This document shows positions 1 through 5,642 of a stretch of 5,642 nt of DNA, piece after piece. This stretch comes from Neisseriaceae bacterium (GTDB lineage: Bacteria; Pseudomonadota; Gammaproteobacteria; Burkholderiales; Neisseriaceae): positions 1 to 5,642 of the forward strand of contig JASLDB010000128.1 in assembly GCA_030151665.1 (NCBI GenBank), written 5' to 3'. The notes under the pieces are model-generated. The model was not told the origin of the DNA and made no database searches. It saw only the letters and a list, made by a program, of their open reading frames with translations. The position numbers and the translations under genes are program-made. The stretch's first letter is position 1. Each line of letters opens with the position of its first letter.

Positions 1-944
1 ACCACCAATGTCAATATATGGATATGACCAAAAACAGCAATGGTCGCCGCCAAGCCCATTAAAACACCAGCCCCCAATGACATAAACAAAGTCAAAATAC
101 GCGGCGTTCTAAACAAGCCCCATAACAATAAAAAGGTCAGCCCCATGCCCAATACACTCATGTATTGGCTTTCACGCTCACCAATGGCTTTGTTTTCAGC
201 AGCAAAAATGGCACCACCTGCCATTAAAACCTGAATACCTTGTTGGTTAAATTGACTTTTTGTGTCATGAATCAATGGCAATAAACCATCAGGAGCATTA
301 ATCAAACCCGATTTTTCAGGCAAACTGGCGCGCAATAACACCCATGTTTTGCCATCTTGTTCAATACTCAACCAACCCGTTTGGGCATTATAAAAAACTG
401 GCCCATCTTGACTGGCTTGGGCAATAATTGCATTACCCAAGCCCAACCAATCTTGCTCAACAGGCAAGATACTGCGTTCAGCAAATGGATTCACCAAAGC
501 ATTCGCTTGTCGATTAAAGGCATCTGTCGGGTTACTCATCATGGCTTGCCACGCTGTATCGGGCACAGACGCCATGGTCAATTTGGCGACTGTTCTTTGT
601 AGTTTTGCCACATCAGGTTCGATTTTGCCCAACACAGATTGAAATAAACCACTGTTTTGCCATTGGCTTTGAATTTTCTCAGCCGTTGCCAAGACGGTTT
701 CTGGTGCAGTCCCACCCACCACGATAACAATGTCCCGATTCATCCGTTGATTCATTTGCAGCTTGGCTGCCTTCAATGCCGCACTGCTTTGTCCATCTTG
801 GGGCAATAAACTGGTCAAATCCGTTTCCAGCCGATTGTCTTGTTGCCAAGACCATAGCAATGCCAACCCCACGCCCATCATGAACAAAAGGTATAACCAA
901 GCCCAATATCGTTTACGGTAAAATGGCTTTTTGTTCGAATCCAT
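1..944 (-). CDS. apeM: MMPL/RND-type exporter, N-terminal part (ApeM-like), partial at left edge
   Basis: Predicted inner-membrane exporter of the MMPL/RND superfamily (COG4258-like), expected to move the finished aryl polyene lipid, or a precursor, out of the inner membrane. The frame is open from an ATG at 944-942 to the left edge (314 codons). The rest of the gene, including most membrane segments, is missing; whole proteins of the family are about 750-800 residues. Visible in order: a basic N-terminus (KKPFYRKR, residues 5-12), a first membrane segment at about 13-33, an ETDLTSLLP stretch at 40-48 typical of these exporters, a periplasmic loop of about 200 residues, then two membrane segments at about 262-280 and 287-312. 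The start overlaps the end of the LolA-like gene by 32 bases and has no clear Shine-Dalgarno, which suggests translational coupling. M22 and M23 are poor starts because they lie inside the first membrane segment. The pairing with a LolA-like gene supports the role; the substrate is inferred. Confidence 0.9.
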   Translation of the reverse strand, partial: MDSNKKPFYRKRYWAWLYLLFMMGVGLALLWSWQQDNRLETDLTSLLPQDGQSSAALKAAKLQMNQRMNRDIVIVVGGTAPETVLATAEKIQSQWQNSGLFQSVLGKIEPDVAKLQRTVAKLTMASVPDTAWQAMMSNPTDAFNRQANALVNPFAERSILPVEQDWLGLGNAIIAQASQDGPVFYNAQTGWLSIEQDGKTWVLLRASLPEKSGLINAPDGLLPLIHDTKSQFNQQGIQVLMAGGAIFAAENKAIGERESQYMSVLGMGLTFLLLWGLFRTPRILTLFMSLGAGVLMGLAATIAVFGHIHILTLV

Positions 945-1515
945 TTAAACTGGCATTCACTTTCATATTGGAAAAAGTAATCTCGGTGCGATCACCTTGT
1001 GTTTCATACAAAGTAATCTTCTTCACCACACTATCACCTTGAATATCAATTTTGGTGAAAATTTGTTTCATTAAGGCCGTTTTGGGTTGCAATTGCATTT
1101 GCCATTTATTTGCTGCACCGGTTAAACGCAAATTAAACTGGCTTTCTAAACCACTGGTTTGTCCTGCTAGCAAATCCAAAAACAGTTTAACTTGGTTTTT
1201 TTGTGCACTAGCTGATTGTTTACTGGCCATCCACTGACCTTGGGCATTCAATTGTTCAATGCCACTTTTTCGAACCCGCATGGTGTCCACAAAAGGTTTT
1301 TTCATCTGCCACAACAAACCCGACTTTGGCACCAGAACAAACTGCCCTTGTGAAGCAATGGGTTTATTCATGCTTTTTAGATACCGTTGCTGATTAAAAT
1401 CCCCTTGGATATTTTGTGGTTTTTGTAACTGGCTTTGTAAATCATTCAAACCAAAAGCCCAAATGGCACCACTCATCAATAGACCACTGGCGGCCAAAAC
1501 ACATTTTTTTAACAC
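913..1515 (-). CDS. apeL: LolA-like periplasmic outer-membrane carrier protein (ApeL-like)
   Basis: Secreted protein of 200 residues with a LolA-like fold, probably a periplasmic carrier that hands a lipidated product to the outer membrane together with the downstream MMPL exporter. With the GTG start at 1515-1513 the protein opens with a classical signal peptide: MLKK, a hydrophobic core, and a likely signal peptidase I site after IWA (residue 20). There is no lipobox; the only early Cys is residue 5, so it should be soluble. LolA-like features are GDFNQQRYL (39-47), a GQFVLVPKSGLLWQMKKPF stretch (57-75, the common 'G-x-F...GLLW...KPF' pattern) and a late GDRTEITFSN (174-183). GTG is preferred over the ATG at 1530 because AAGGAG sits six bases upstream of it, whereas the ATG has no ribosome binding site and would put five extra residues, two of them acidic or polar, ahead of the signal peptide. 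It begins one base after the thioesterase stop and overlaps the exporter start by 32 bases. Confidence 0.88.
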   Translation of the reverse strand: MLKKCVLAASGLLMSGAIWAFGLNDLQSQLQKPQNIQGDFNQQRYLKSMNKPIASQGQFVLVPKSGLLWQMKKPFVDTMRVRKSGIEQLNAQGQWMASKQSASAQKNQVKLFLDLLAGQTSGLESQFNLRLTGAANKWQMQLQPKTALMKQIFTKIDIQGDSVVKKITLYETQGDRTEITFSNMKVNASLNGFEQKAILP

Positions 1516-1516
1516 T

Positions 1517-1966
1517 TTAATCTCCTTCATTCATGCCATTGAGCTTGGCATTGGCTATCGCTTGTAACCAACTGTCAGGGGTTTGAAACTGGGTTTCTCG
1601 TGTTCTCATGCAAACAGCCACTTGCATACTGGATGCCTTGGTCAGTTTTTGCCCAGTGGCGACATCACGAATCACATAATCAAACTTCAAACAGCTTTCA
1701 TATTCTTTTAGAATCGCTTCAATTTGGATTTTTTGTCCAAATAAAGCTGGGCGTACATATTTCAAATTCATTTGCACCACAGGCCAACCATAACCATTCG
1801 CTTTCATGATTTGGTAGTCATAACCGATGGCACTCAAAAATGCGCAACGCGCCAATTCCAAATACTTAACATAATGGCCATGCCATACAATATCCATGGA
1901 ATCCACATCAAAAAATGGCACCTCCAAAGTGATTTTATGGCGCAATACCCGAGTCTCGTTTGTCAT
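1517..1966 (-). CDS. apeK: 4-hydroxybenzoyl-CoA thioesterase-like hot-dog protein (ApeK-like)
   Basis: Cytoplasmic thioesterase of 149 residues in the 4HBT/FadM (COG0824-like) hot-dog family, expected to hydrolyse an acyl-ACP or acyl-CoA thioester, either editing stalled chains or releasing product. The signature is FFDVDSMDIVWHGHYVKYLE at residues 18-37. Aligned by eye with the Pseudomonas enzyme motif DCDPAGIV, D22 falls on the catalytic aspartate (D17 there), and D25 replaces the glycine two positions before the conserved Val. H29, H31, Y32 and E37 complete the helix-N-terminal motif. I chose the ATG at 1966-1964, although the frame is open to 2053, because the fold begins at about residue 9 and a GGA lies six bases upstream of it; the extra upstream residues do not resemble the family. 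This start overlaps the acyltransferase by 32 bases. The stop is one base from the next GTG start. The family call is firm; the substrate is inferred from the cluster. Confidence 0.88.
   Translation of the reverse strand: MTNETRVLRHKITLEVPFFDVDSMDIVWHGHYVKYLELARCAFLSAIGYDYQIMKANGYGWPVVQMNLKYVRPALFGQKIQIEAILKEYESCLKFDYVIRDVATGQKLTKASSMQVAVCMRTRETQFQTPDSWLQAIANAKLNGMNEGD
1522..1527 (-). promoter_or_regulatory. Ribosome binding site AAGGAG for the LolA-like gene
   Basis: On the minus strand AAGGAG is followed by the six-base spacer ATTAAA and then GTG at 1515-1513. It is the strongest Shine-Dalgarno in the window. It lies inside the last codons of the thioesterase gene, so both its position and the one-base gap between stop and start point to coupled translation. 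It decides the start of the LolA-like gene in favour of GTG over the ATG at 1530. Confidence 0.8.
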
Positions 1967-2900
1967 GTTGATTCCAAAAATCATAAAAATTAAACCATTG
2001 CCATGGCGTTTTAACACAATGGCTTTGCAACACTTGGGCATAATCACTGGCACATTTTGCCATACTGGCTTCTCGATTACTTCGCGTCCACGTGATGTGT
2101 TGTTTAAATCGTTTTAAATACAAGTGGTATTGCCCCGCTTGCTTAATACAAAACAAAGTATTCACAGGCACTTTCAATAAACCTGCCATTAACCAAGGTC
2201 CTTGTGGCCAATACGCCAGCTCACCCAAAAATGGTGCAAGCACCGTTTTTTCACCTCGAACAGGAACTCTGTCTGCAGCAATCGCCAACCACTCCCCTTG
2301 TGCAATGCGTTCACTCAGTTGCATCATGATTTCAGCATTTAATTCTGTCACCTGAATCAGTCGAATGCGACTAGCACCAGCATCTGCCAAGGCTTCGTTA
2401 AATTTCACCGCATGGGCACTGTGAATCAATACATTGAGTACAAAACCTTCGTGTTTTTTGACCAAGGCACGGCAAATTTCAATATTGCCCAAATGTGAAC
2501 AAATAAAAATCTGGCCATGTGCCCCTGTTTTGGGGCGATCAATGTCTTGATACAAATTATCATCATCATGAATCACCAAGTCTTCATAACAAATACGCCC
2601 TTGCCAAACCGCAAACCGATCCACAATGCCCATGGCAAAACCATAAAACTGGCGAAAAACAGAATGCTTTTGCTGCAATTGATCTTGTAAAGCTGTTTCG
2701 GTTTGACCCAATAGCATTTGGTATTTTTTCACATTGTTCCGCGCTTTGGGGCTGGTTAAGTAATAATACAACACCACCAAACACACAATCGGCCGCAAAA
2801 TCCATGGCGGGCAATACTTTGCCAAATAACGGGTAATGCGCAAAGCCAAGCGATTGCCACGCTCTTGTTGCGAAGCCCAATGCTTTTGATTATTGGCCAT
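1935..2900 (-). CDS. LpxL/HtrB-family lysophospholipid-type acyltransferase
   Basis: Acyltransferase of 321 residues related to the lipid A late acyltransferases (LpxL/HtrB, COG4261-like), acting at the cytoplasmic face of the inner membrane and probably acylating a glycosylated or lipid anchor intermediate of the aryl polyene. A hydrophobic segment at about 37-50 could anchor it. The catalytic HX4E motif is present as HLGNIE (H136, E141). A second block, AADRVPVRGEKTVLAPFLG (208-226), and a C-terminal TPWQWFNFYDFW (298-309) also match the family. The length is normal for LpxL-type enzymes. Its ATG overlaps the end of the glycosyltransferase gene by 11 bases and has GAGG eight bases upstream (2912-2909). 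In the enterobacterial ape cluster, as I recall it, this domain is joined to the glycosyltransferase in one protein; here the two are separate adjacent genes. The acyl donor and acceptor cannot be read from the sequence. Confidence 0.88.
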   Translation of the reverse strand: MANNQKHWASQQERGNRLALRITRYLAKYCPPWILRPIVCLVVLYYYLTSPKARNNVKKYQMLLGQTETALQDQLQQKHSVFRQFYGFAMGIVDRFAVWQGRICYEDLVIHDDDNLYQDIDRPKTGAHGQIFICSHLGNIEICRALVKKHEGFVLNVLIHSAHAVKFNEALADAGASRIRLIQVTELNAEIMMQLSERIAQGEWLAIAADRVPVRGEKTVLAPFLGELAYWPQGPWLMAGLLKVPVNTLFCIKQAGQYHLYLKRFKQHITWTRSNREASMAKCASDYAQVLQSHCVKTPWQWFNFYDFWNQHDKRDSGIAP

Positions 2901-3633
2901 GCTGTTTGCCTCGCCATTTTTGATATATCAACTGGGGAAAATGCCAAAGCATGTCAAAAAACAAACGGGTGTGCATCCACGAAATCCGTGCATTATCATG
3001 AAATGCCCGAAAATGGGAAACACCATTATTTTCATAGCGAACAGGTGTTTTCACCCAATGAAATTCACAAGAACGTCGATGCAAACGAACCAATAATTCA
3101 ATATCAAATTCCATGTAATTGCCAACATGGTCATGGGCAAAAACCTCGCTAGTTATCTCGACAGGATAGATGCGAAAACCACACATTCCATCTTTAAAAG
3201 TCAGTGATAGTGTATTAATCGCCAACCAAAAGGTGGTAATTTTTCGCCCATACAATCGGGATTTTGGCGCATCATCACCATAAATGGGTTCAGCACAAAT
3301 AACCGCTTTGGGGTATTGCTGCATCATGGCAACCAATTTTTCAGTATCTGCTAAGCAATGCTGAGCATCGGCATCTACTTGCAATACATGGCTATAACCA
3401 TGTTGTTTTGCATATTGCACGCCTGACTTAACGGCAGCACCTTTTCCACCATTTTGTGGGCGGTACAAAACCTTCAGTCCTTGTTTTTCTAAACTTTCCA
3501 AAACCACTTGAGAAGCAACGTCAGAGCCATCATCCACAATCAAGCAGTCTATCCCCATTTGCACCATGGTGTGTGCCACATGCCCAACGGTTTTGGGGTG
3601 GTTATAATGGGGAATCAATGCCAATAATTTCAT
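2890..3633 (-). CDS. Family 2 glycosyltransferase (GT-A fold, dolichol-phosphate-mannose-synthase-like)
   Basis: Soluble-looking GT2 glycosyltransferase of 247 residues, expected to transfer a sugar from a nucleotide-sugar to the polyene head group or to its lipid anchor. Motifs in order: the opening strand LIPHYNH (6-12), the nucleotide-binding VDDGS (33-37), NGGKGAAV (61-68), the metal-binding DADAQ (87-91, DxD type), and KDGMCGFR (147-154) with MEFDIELLVR (174-183), as in the DPMS-like subgroup. No confident membrane helix follows the catalytic domain. Its ATG overlaps the stop of the ligase gene in an ATGA arrangement, with an AGGTGG-like ribosome binding site about six to seven bases upstream, so the two are coupled. 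It overlaps the downstream acyltransferase by 11 bases. Together the pair appears to cover the function of the joined glycosyltransferase/acyltransferase (ApeJ-type) known from other ape clusters; this equivalence is inferred from order and domains. The sugar and acceptor are unknown. Confidence 0.9.
   Translation of the reverse strand: MKLLALIPHYNHPKTVGHVAHTMVQMGIDCLIVDDGSDVASQVVLESLEKQGLKVLYRPQNGGKGAAVKSGVQYAKQHGYSHVLQVDADAQHCLADTEKLVAMMQQYPKAVICAEPIYGDDAPKSRLYGRKITTFWLAINTLSLTFKDGMCGFRIYPVEITSEVFAHDHVGNYMEFDIELLVRLHRRSCEFHWVKTPVRYENNGVSHFRAFHDNARISWMHTRLFFDMLWHFPQLIYQKWRGKQHGQ
2909..2912 (-). promoter_or_regulatory. Ribosome binding site GAGG for the acyltransferase gene
   Basis: On the minus strand GAGG is followed by an eight-base spacer and the ATG at 2900-2898. 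It lies within the last codons of the glycosyltransferase gene. It supports the acyltransferase as a separately initiated protein rather than the second half of one frameshifted polypeptide. Confidence 0.6.
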
Positions 3634-5333
3634 GCTTCACCACCTTTACCATTGGGGATACACATGCGTCCCGAAGCAATTTTGGTTTCACCTATTGTGC
3701 ATTGATAGGTAATTTTTTGCCGAACCATGTCACGTTTAAATTGCACGTCCATCACATCACAAGGTCGCAAAAAATGCTGAAATTTAAGATTTTCAAATTG
3801 GCGTGAACTGCCCTGTAACCAATTAATTTTTTGTAATAATTTGAGTATCCACTTGATTTGTACCACACCAGGCACCAAATGAAATGAATCAAAATGGCCA
3901 TTAAAATACTGCAAATCCAATGGCACTTGTAAGCGAATATGGTATTCATGTTCAGCCACCGCATGTTGCTGTAAAACCATCGGCTCAGTAATGGGTTGCA
4001 AAATGGCATTTTCAACATCAATCTGTTTTAATTTGCTTTGTGCATTGCGTGGTAAAGTCATGGCAAAACGCCAATGCCGTGGAATGGCAATTTTGTCTTG
4101 CTGCCCTTGTACATGCTGTTTTAAAGCTTGAATGACCGACTTGCGACCATTGTCTTTCCAAGCTTGGATACCAAACTCATTCAATGCCACCCAAGCTGCC
4201 AAATGACTGCCTTCAGGATGCTTCACAACATGCACATCGGCCAAATAAGGATGTTGTAACAATTGATGTTCCAATTGCAACAAAGAAATGCGTTTATCCG
4301 CCAACTTAATAATTCTATCCAAGCGCCCCAATAGTTCAAACCCCGAACCATGCCAAACAATGGCATCGGCCAATAATTGTGGTTCCATACACCATGCAGA
4401 TTCGATCAATAAACCTTGTTCAGTTTCTTGGTGCTTAACACTGGTAAAAAATTGCCAATTAACTTTGTCCAAGCGATAAGCCACCACACCCGTTTCTGTG
4501 CTGCCGTATATTTCCAAAACATTGGGGCATATTTTTTCAGTCAAAAAAGACTTATTATGGCTGGCCAATGCACCACCAGAAGAAACAATCGCCAACACTT
4601 TGTCTTTGGCCAAAGCCAAATGATGACTTTCTTGCAATGCTTGCAACAATGTTGGGCTACTCACCCACAACACCGATTGGAAATCATGGCTTGTGCTTAA
4701 CAATGTCTCAGGAAACAACAACCGATCTTGGTAAATGGGTAAATACAAGTAAACACTCAAAACAATGCGAAAACTTAAACCATACATATGCTGTGAACTG
4801 ACACTGCTCAACACCACGGGTTTGTCTATCGCCACTTGACTGGGCAATGCTTGGGCAGTGGCAATCGCCTCTTGCCACAACACATGCCACGATTTTCTCA
4901 ATACTTTGGCAACACCAGAAGAGCCTGATGTCTGTAAGAAAATAGCCGTATCATGTTCAAATGACAATTTAATGTTGTTCGGGGGCAAATCGACCCAATT
5001 GGCTGTCAATAAAGATGGCAGCGACAAATCATCAATGGTGGCATCGGCGAGGTAAGCATCCACATGGTTCATCAACCAAGCACGATTTTCTGCTGCTAAA
5101 CTGGCTGGCAAATACACCGACACCTTAGCCGCCACACAAGCCAATAAAGCCATGGCAAAATAAGCAGCATTATCAAAAGACAATGCCACTGTTTTGATGT
5201 TTTTTTCACGAAGATAACGACTGACCATGCCAATTTTTGCATGGGCTTGTTGCCAAGTGATGTTTTCTTGCCCAACCGCAAAAAGGATTTGGCTGTCTTG
5301 GTCTTCAAGCAAAAATCCCGTTTTAATGTTCAT
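3630..5333 (-). CDS. Acyl-adenylate ligase fused to an ApeI-like hot-dog dehydratase domain
   Basis: Protein of 567 residues in two parts. Residues 1 to about 450 form an ANL-superfamily ligase (ApeH-like), which would activate an aryl acid such as 4-hydroxybenzoate as the adenylate and load it on an acyl carrier protein. It shows the P-loop LQTSGSSGVAK (133-143), EIYGSTETG (274-282) and GRLDRIIKLADKRI (336-349). The C-terminal catalytic lysine region is LPRNAQSKLKQ (427-437), with Ser in place of the usual Gly before K434. Residues about 462-560 are a FabA/FabZ/ApeI-like hot-dog domain with NGHF (478-481, H480) and VPGVVQIKW (487-495). In Escherichia coli these parts are, as I recall, two genes, apeH and apeI. 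K494 occupies the position of the FabZ catalytic Glu. The ATG at 5333 overlaps the membrane-protein gene by 11 bases and lacks a clear ribosome binding site, so reinitiation is likely. The ligase call is firm; the dehydratase activity is uncertain. Confidence 0.9.
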   Translation of the reverse strand: MNIKTGFLLEDQDSQILFAVGQENITWQQAHAKIGMVSRYLREKNIKTVALSFDNAAYFAMALLACVAAKVSVYLPASLAAENRAWLMNHVDAYLADATIDDLSLPSLLTANWVDLPPNNIKLSFEHDTAIFLQTSGSSGVAKVLRKSWHVLWQEAIATAQALPSQVAIDKPVVLSSVSSQHMYGLSFRIVLSVYLYLPIYQDRLLFPETLLSTSHDFQSVLWVSSPTLLQALQESHHLALAKDKVLAIVSSGGALASHNKSFLTEKICPNVLEIYGSTETGVVAYRLDKVNWQFFTSVKHQETEQGLLIESAWCMEPQLLADAIVWHGSGFELLGRLDRIIKLADKRISLLQLEHQLLQHPYLADVHVVKHPEGSHLAAWVALNEFGIQAWKDNGRKSVIQALKQHVQGQQDKIAIPRHWRFAMTLPRNAQSKLKQIDVENAILQPITEPMVLQQHAVAEHEYHIRLQVPLDLQYFNGHFDSFHLVPGVVQIKWILKLLQKINWLQGSSRQFENLKFQHFLRPCDVMDVQFKRDMVRQKITYQCTIGETKIASGRMCIPNGKGGEA

Positions 5334-5642
5334 ACTGTACTTTTAATATCCACCGTCGATAGACATATTCGCCACCTAGCAAAATGCCCATTAAACCATA
5401 AGACAACAAACCTGTATAAAGTGCCCACATTTGCCAATACTCACCCAAGATTAAGCCACTTGTCACGCCCATATTGAATACAAAGAAGACACACCAAATA
5501 ATTGTCACTTTGCGGGTATAGCGCACACCTTCGGGTGGTAAATTGGGATGCTGCAACCTTGCCAAACGTTCAATCACACTTTGTTTGGCCAATAGACTGC
5601 CTGCAAACAATGCCAACAACATAGCACTCACCCACACAGGAT
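5323..5642 (-). CDS. apeG: COG4648-family small integral membrane protein (ApeG-like), C-terminal part, partial at right edge
   Basis: Integral inner-membrane protein found in aryl polyene clusters; no biochemical activity is known to me. The frame is open to the right edge, so the N-terminus is missing. The first readable codons are Pro-Val-Trp, and the GTG at 5637-5635 is an internal valine rather than a start. About 105 residues are present, against roughly 190 for the family. Visible: a hydrophobic segment (SAMLLALFAGSLL), a conserved loop with LARLQHPNLPPEGVRYTRKV, then further membrane segments around TIIWCVFFVFNMGVTSGLIL and MWALYTGLLSYGLMGILLGG, and a short basic cytoplasmic tail (GGEYVYRRW). 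The loop and the GGEYxxRR ending match the family as I remember it. It precedes and overlaps the ligase gene by 11 bases, the neighbour expected for apeG-apeH. The adjacent lipid-modifying enzymes suggest a role at the membrane site of assembly, which is inference. Confidence 0.85.
   Translation of the reverse strand, partial: PVWVSAMLLALFAGSLLAKQSVIERLARLQHPNLPPEGVRYTRKVTIIWCVFFVFNMGVTSGLILGEYWQMWALYTGLLSYGLMGILLGGEYVYRRWILKVQYEH

Noticed and set aside
414..443. Inverted repeat GGCTTGGG ... CCCAAGCC with a 14-base spacer
   Set aside because: It lies within the exporter coding region, has no following T run, and its GCCCAA-type words are common throughout the window because of codon preference. 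No regulatory role is supported.
679..906. Minus-strand 75-codon open frame inside the exporter region
   Set aside because: It is out of frame with the exporter reading, which shows membrane segments and family motifs. Its translation is low-hydrophobic and unlike any family I know.
1967..2053. Upstream extension of the thioesterase frame starting at 2053
   Set aside because: The extra 29 residues are the out-of-frame reading of the acyltransferase C-terminus, do not resemble the 4HBT family, and the ATG at 1966 begins just before the conserved fold.
2519..2836. Plus-strand open frames of 60-116 codons opposite the operon (for example here and at 3456-3806)
   Set aside because: They are antisense to genes with clear motifs, lack convincing ribosome binding sites and have no recognisable domains; they are shadows of the real frames.
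4858..4878. Hairpin with a 7-base stem (GTGGCAA/TTGCCAC) and 7-base loop
   Set aside because: It is inside the ligase coding frame with no T tract on either strand. It is within chance expectation for this base composition, so it was not called a terminator.
1..5642. Neisserial or Pasteurellacean DNA uptake words, CRISPR repeats, tRNA genes, insertion sequence ends
   Set aside because: I looked by eye for GCCGTCTGAA-like and AAGTGCGGT words, regular direct repeats, and terminal inverted repeats and found none. The frequent GCCAA/TTGGC words are explained by codon use.

Overview
The window is a compact block of seven co-directional genes, all on the minus strand, from the middle of an aryl polyene (APE)-type biosynthetic cluster. 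In transcription order, from the right edge to the left, they are: a small polytopic membrane protein (ApeG/COG4648-like, cut by the right edge); an acyl-adenylate ligase fused to a hot-dog dehydratase-like domain (ApeH+ApeI-like); a family 2 glycosyltransferase; an LpxL/HtrB-type acyltransferase; a 4HBT-type thioesterase (ApeK-like); a LolA-like periplasmic protein with a signal peptide (ApeL-like); and the N-terminal third to half of an MMPL/RND-type exporter (ApeM-like, cut by the left edge). The order follows the G-H-I-J-K-L-M order I recall for the Escherichia coli ape locus.

The layout is extremely tight. There is no intergenic space apart from a single base between the thioesterase and the LolA-like gene. 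The other junctions overlap by 11, 4, 11, 32 and 32 bases. No promoter, terminator, RNA gene, mobile element or CRISPR array is visible, so the window is the interior of one translationally coupled operon. The promoter should lie beyond the right edge and further genes beyond the left edge.

A plausible joint role: the ligase activates an aryl acid and loads it on an acyl carrier protein; ketosynthases, a ketoreductase and dehydratases (expected outside the window) extend it to a polyene; the glycosyltransferase and the acyltransferase attach it to a lipid-like carrier; the thioesterase edits or releases chains; the MMPL exporter and the LolA-like protein carry the product across the inner membrane and periplasm towards the outer membrane. 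The pathway assignment is inference from gene order and family membership. The individual family calls rest on visible motifs.

The genes look like those of a Gram-negative proteobacterium (gamma or beta) of moderate to low GC, with CAA and TTG codons favoured. I cannot name a genus. The points of most interest are the ligase-dehydratase fusion, a lysine in that dehydratase domain where FabZ has its catalytic glutamate, separate genes for the glycosyltransferase and acyltransferase functions, and a GTG start that should replace an upstream ATG in the LolA-like gene.
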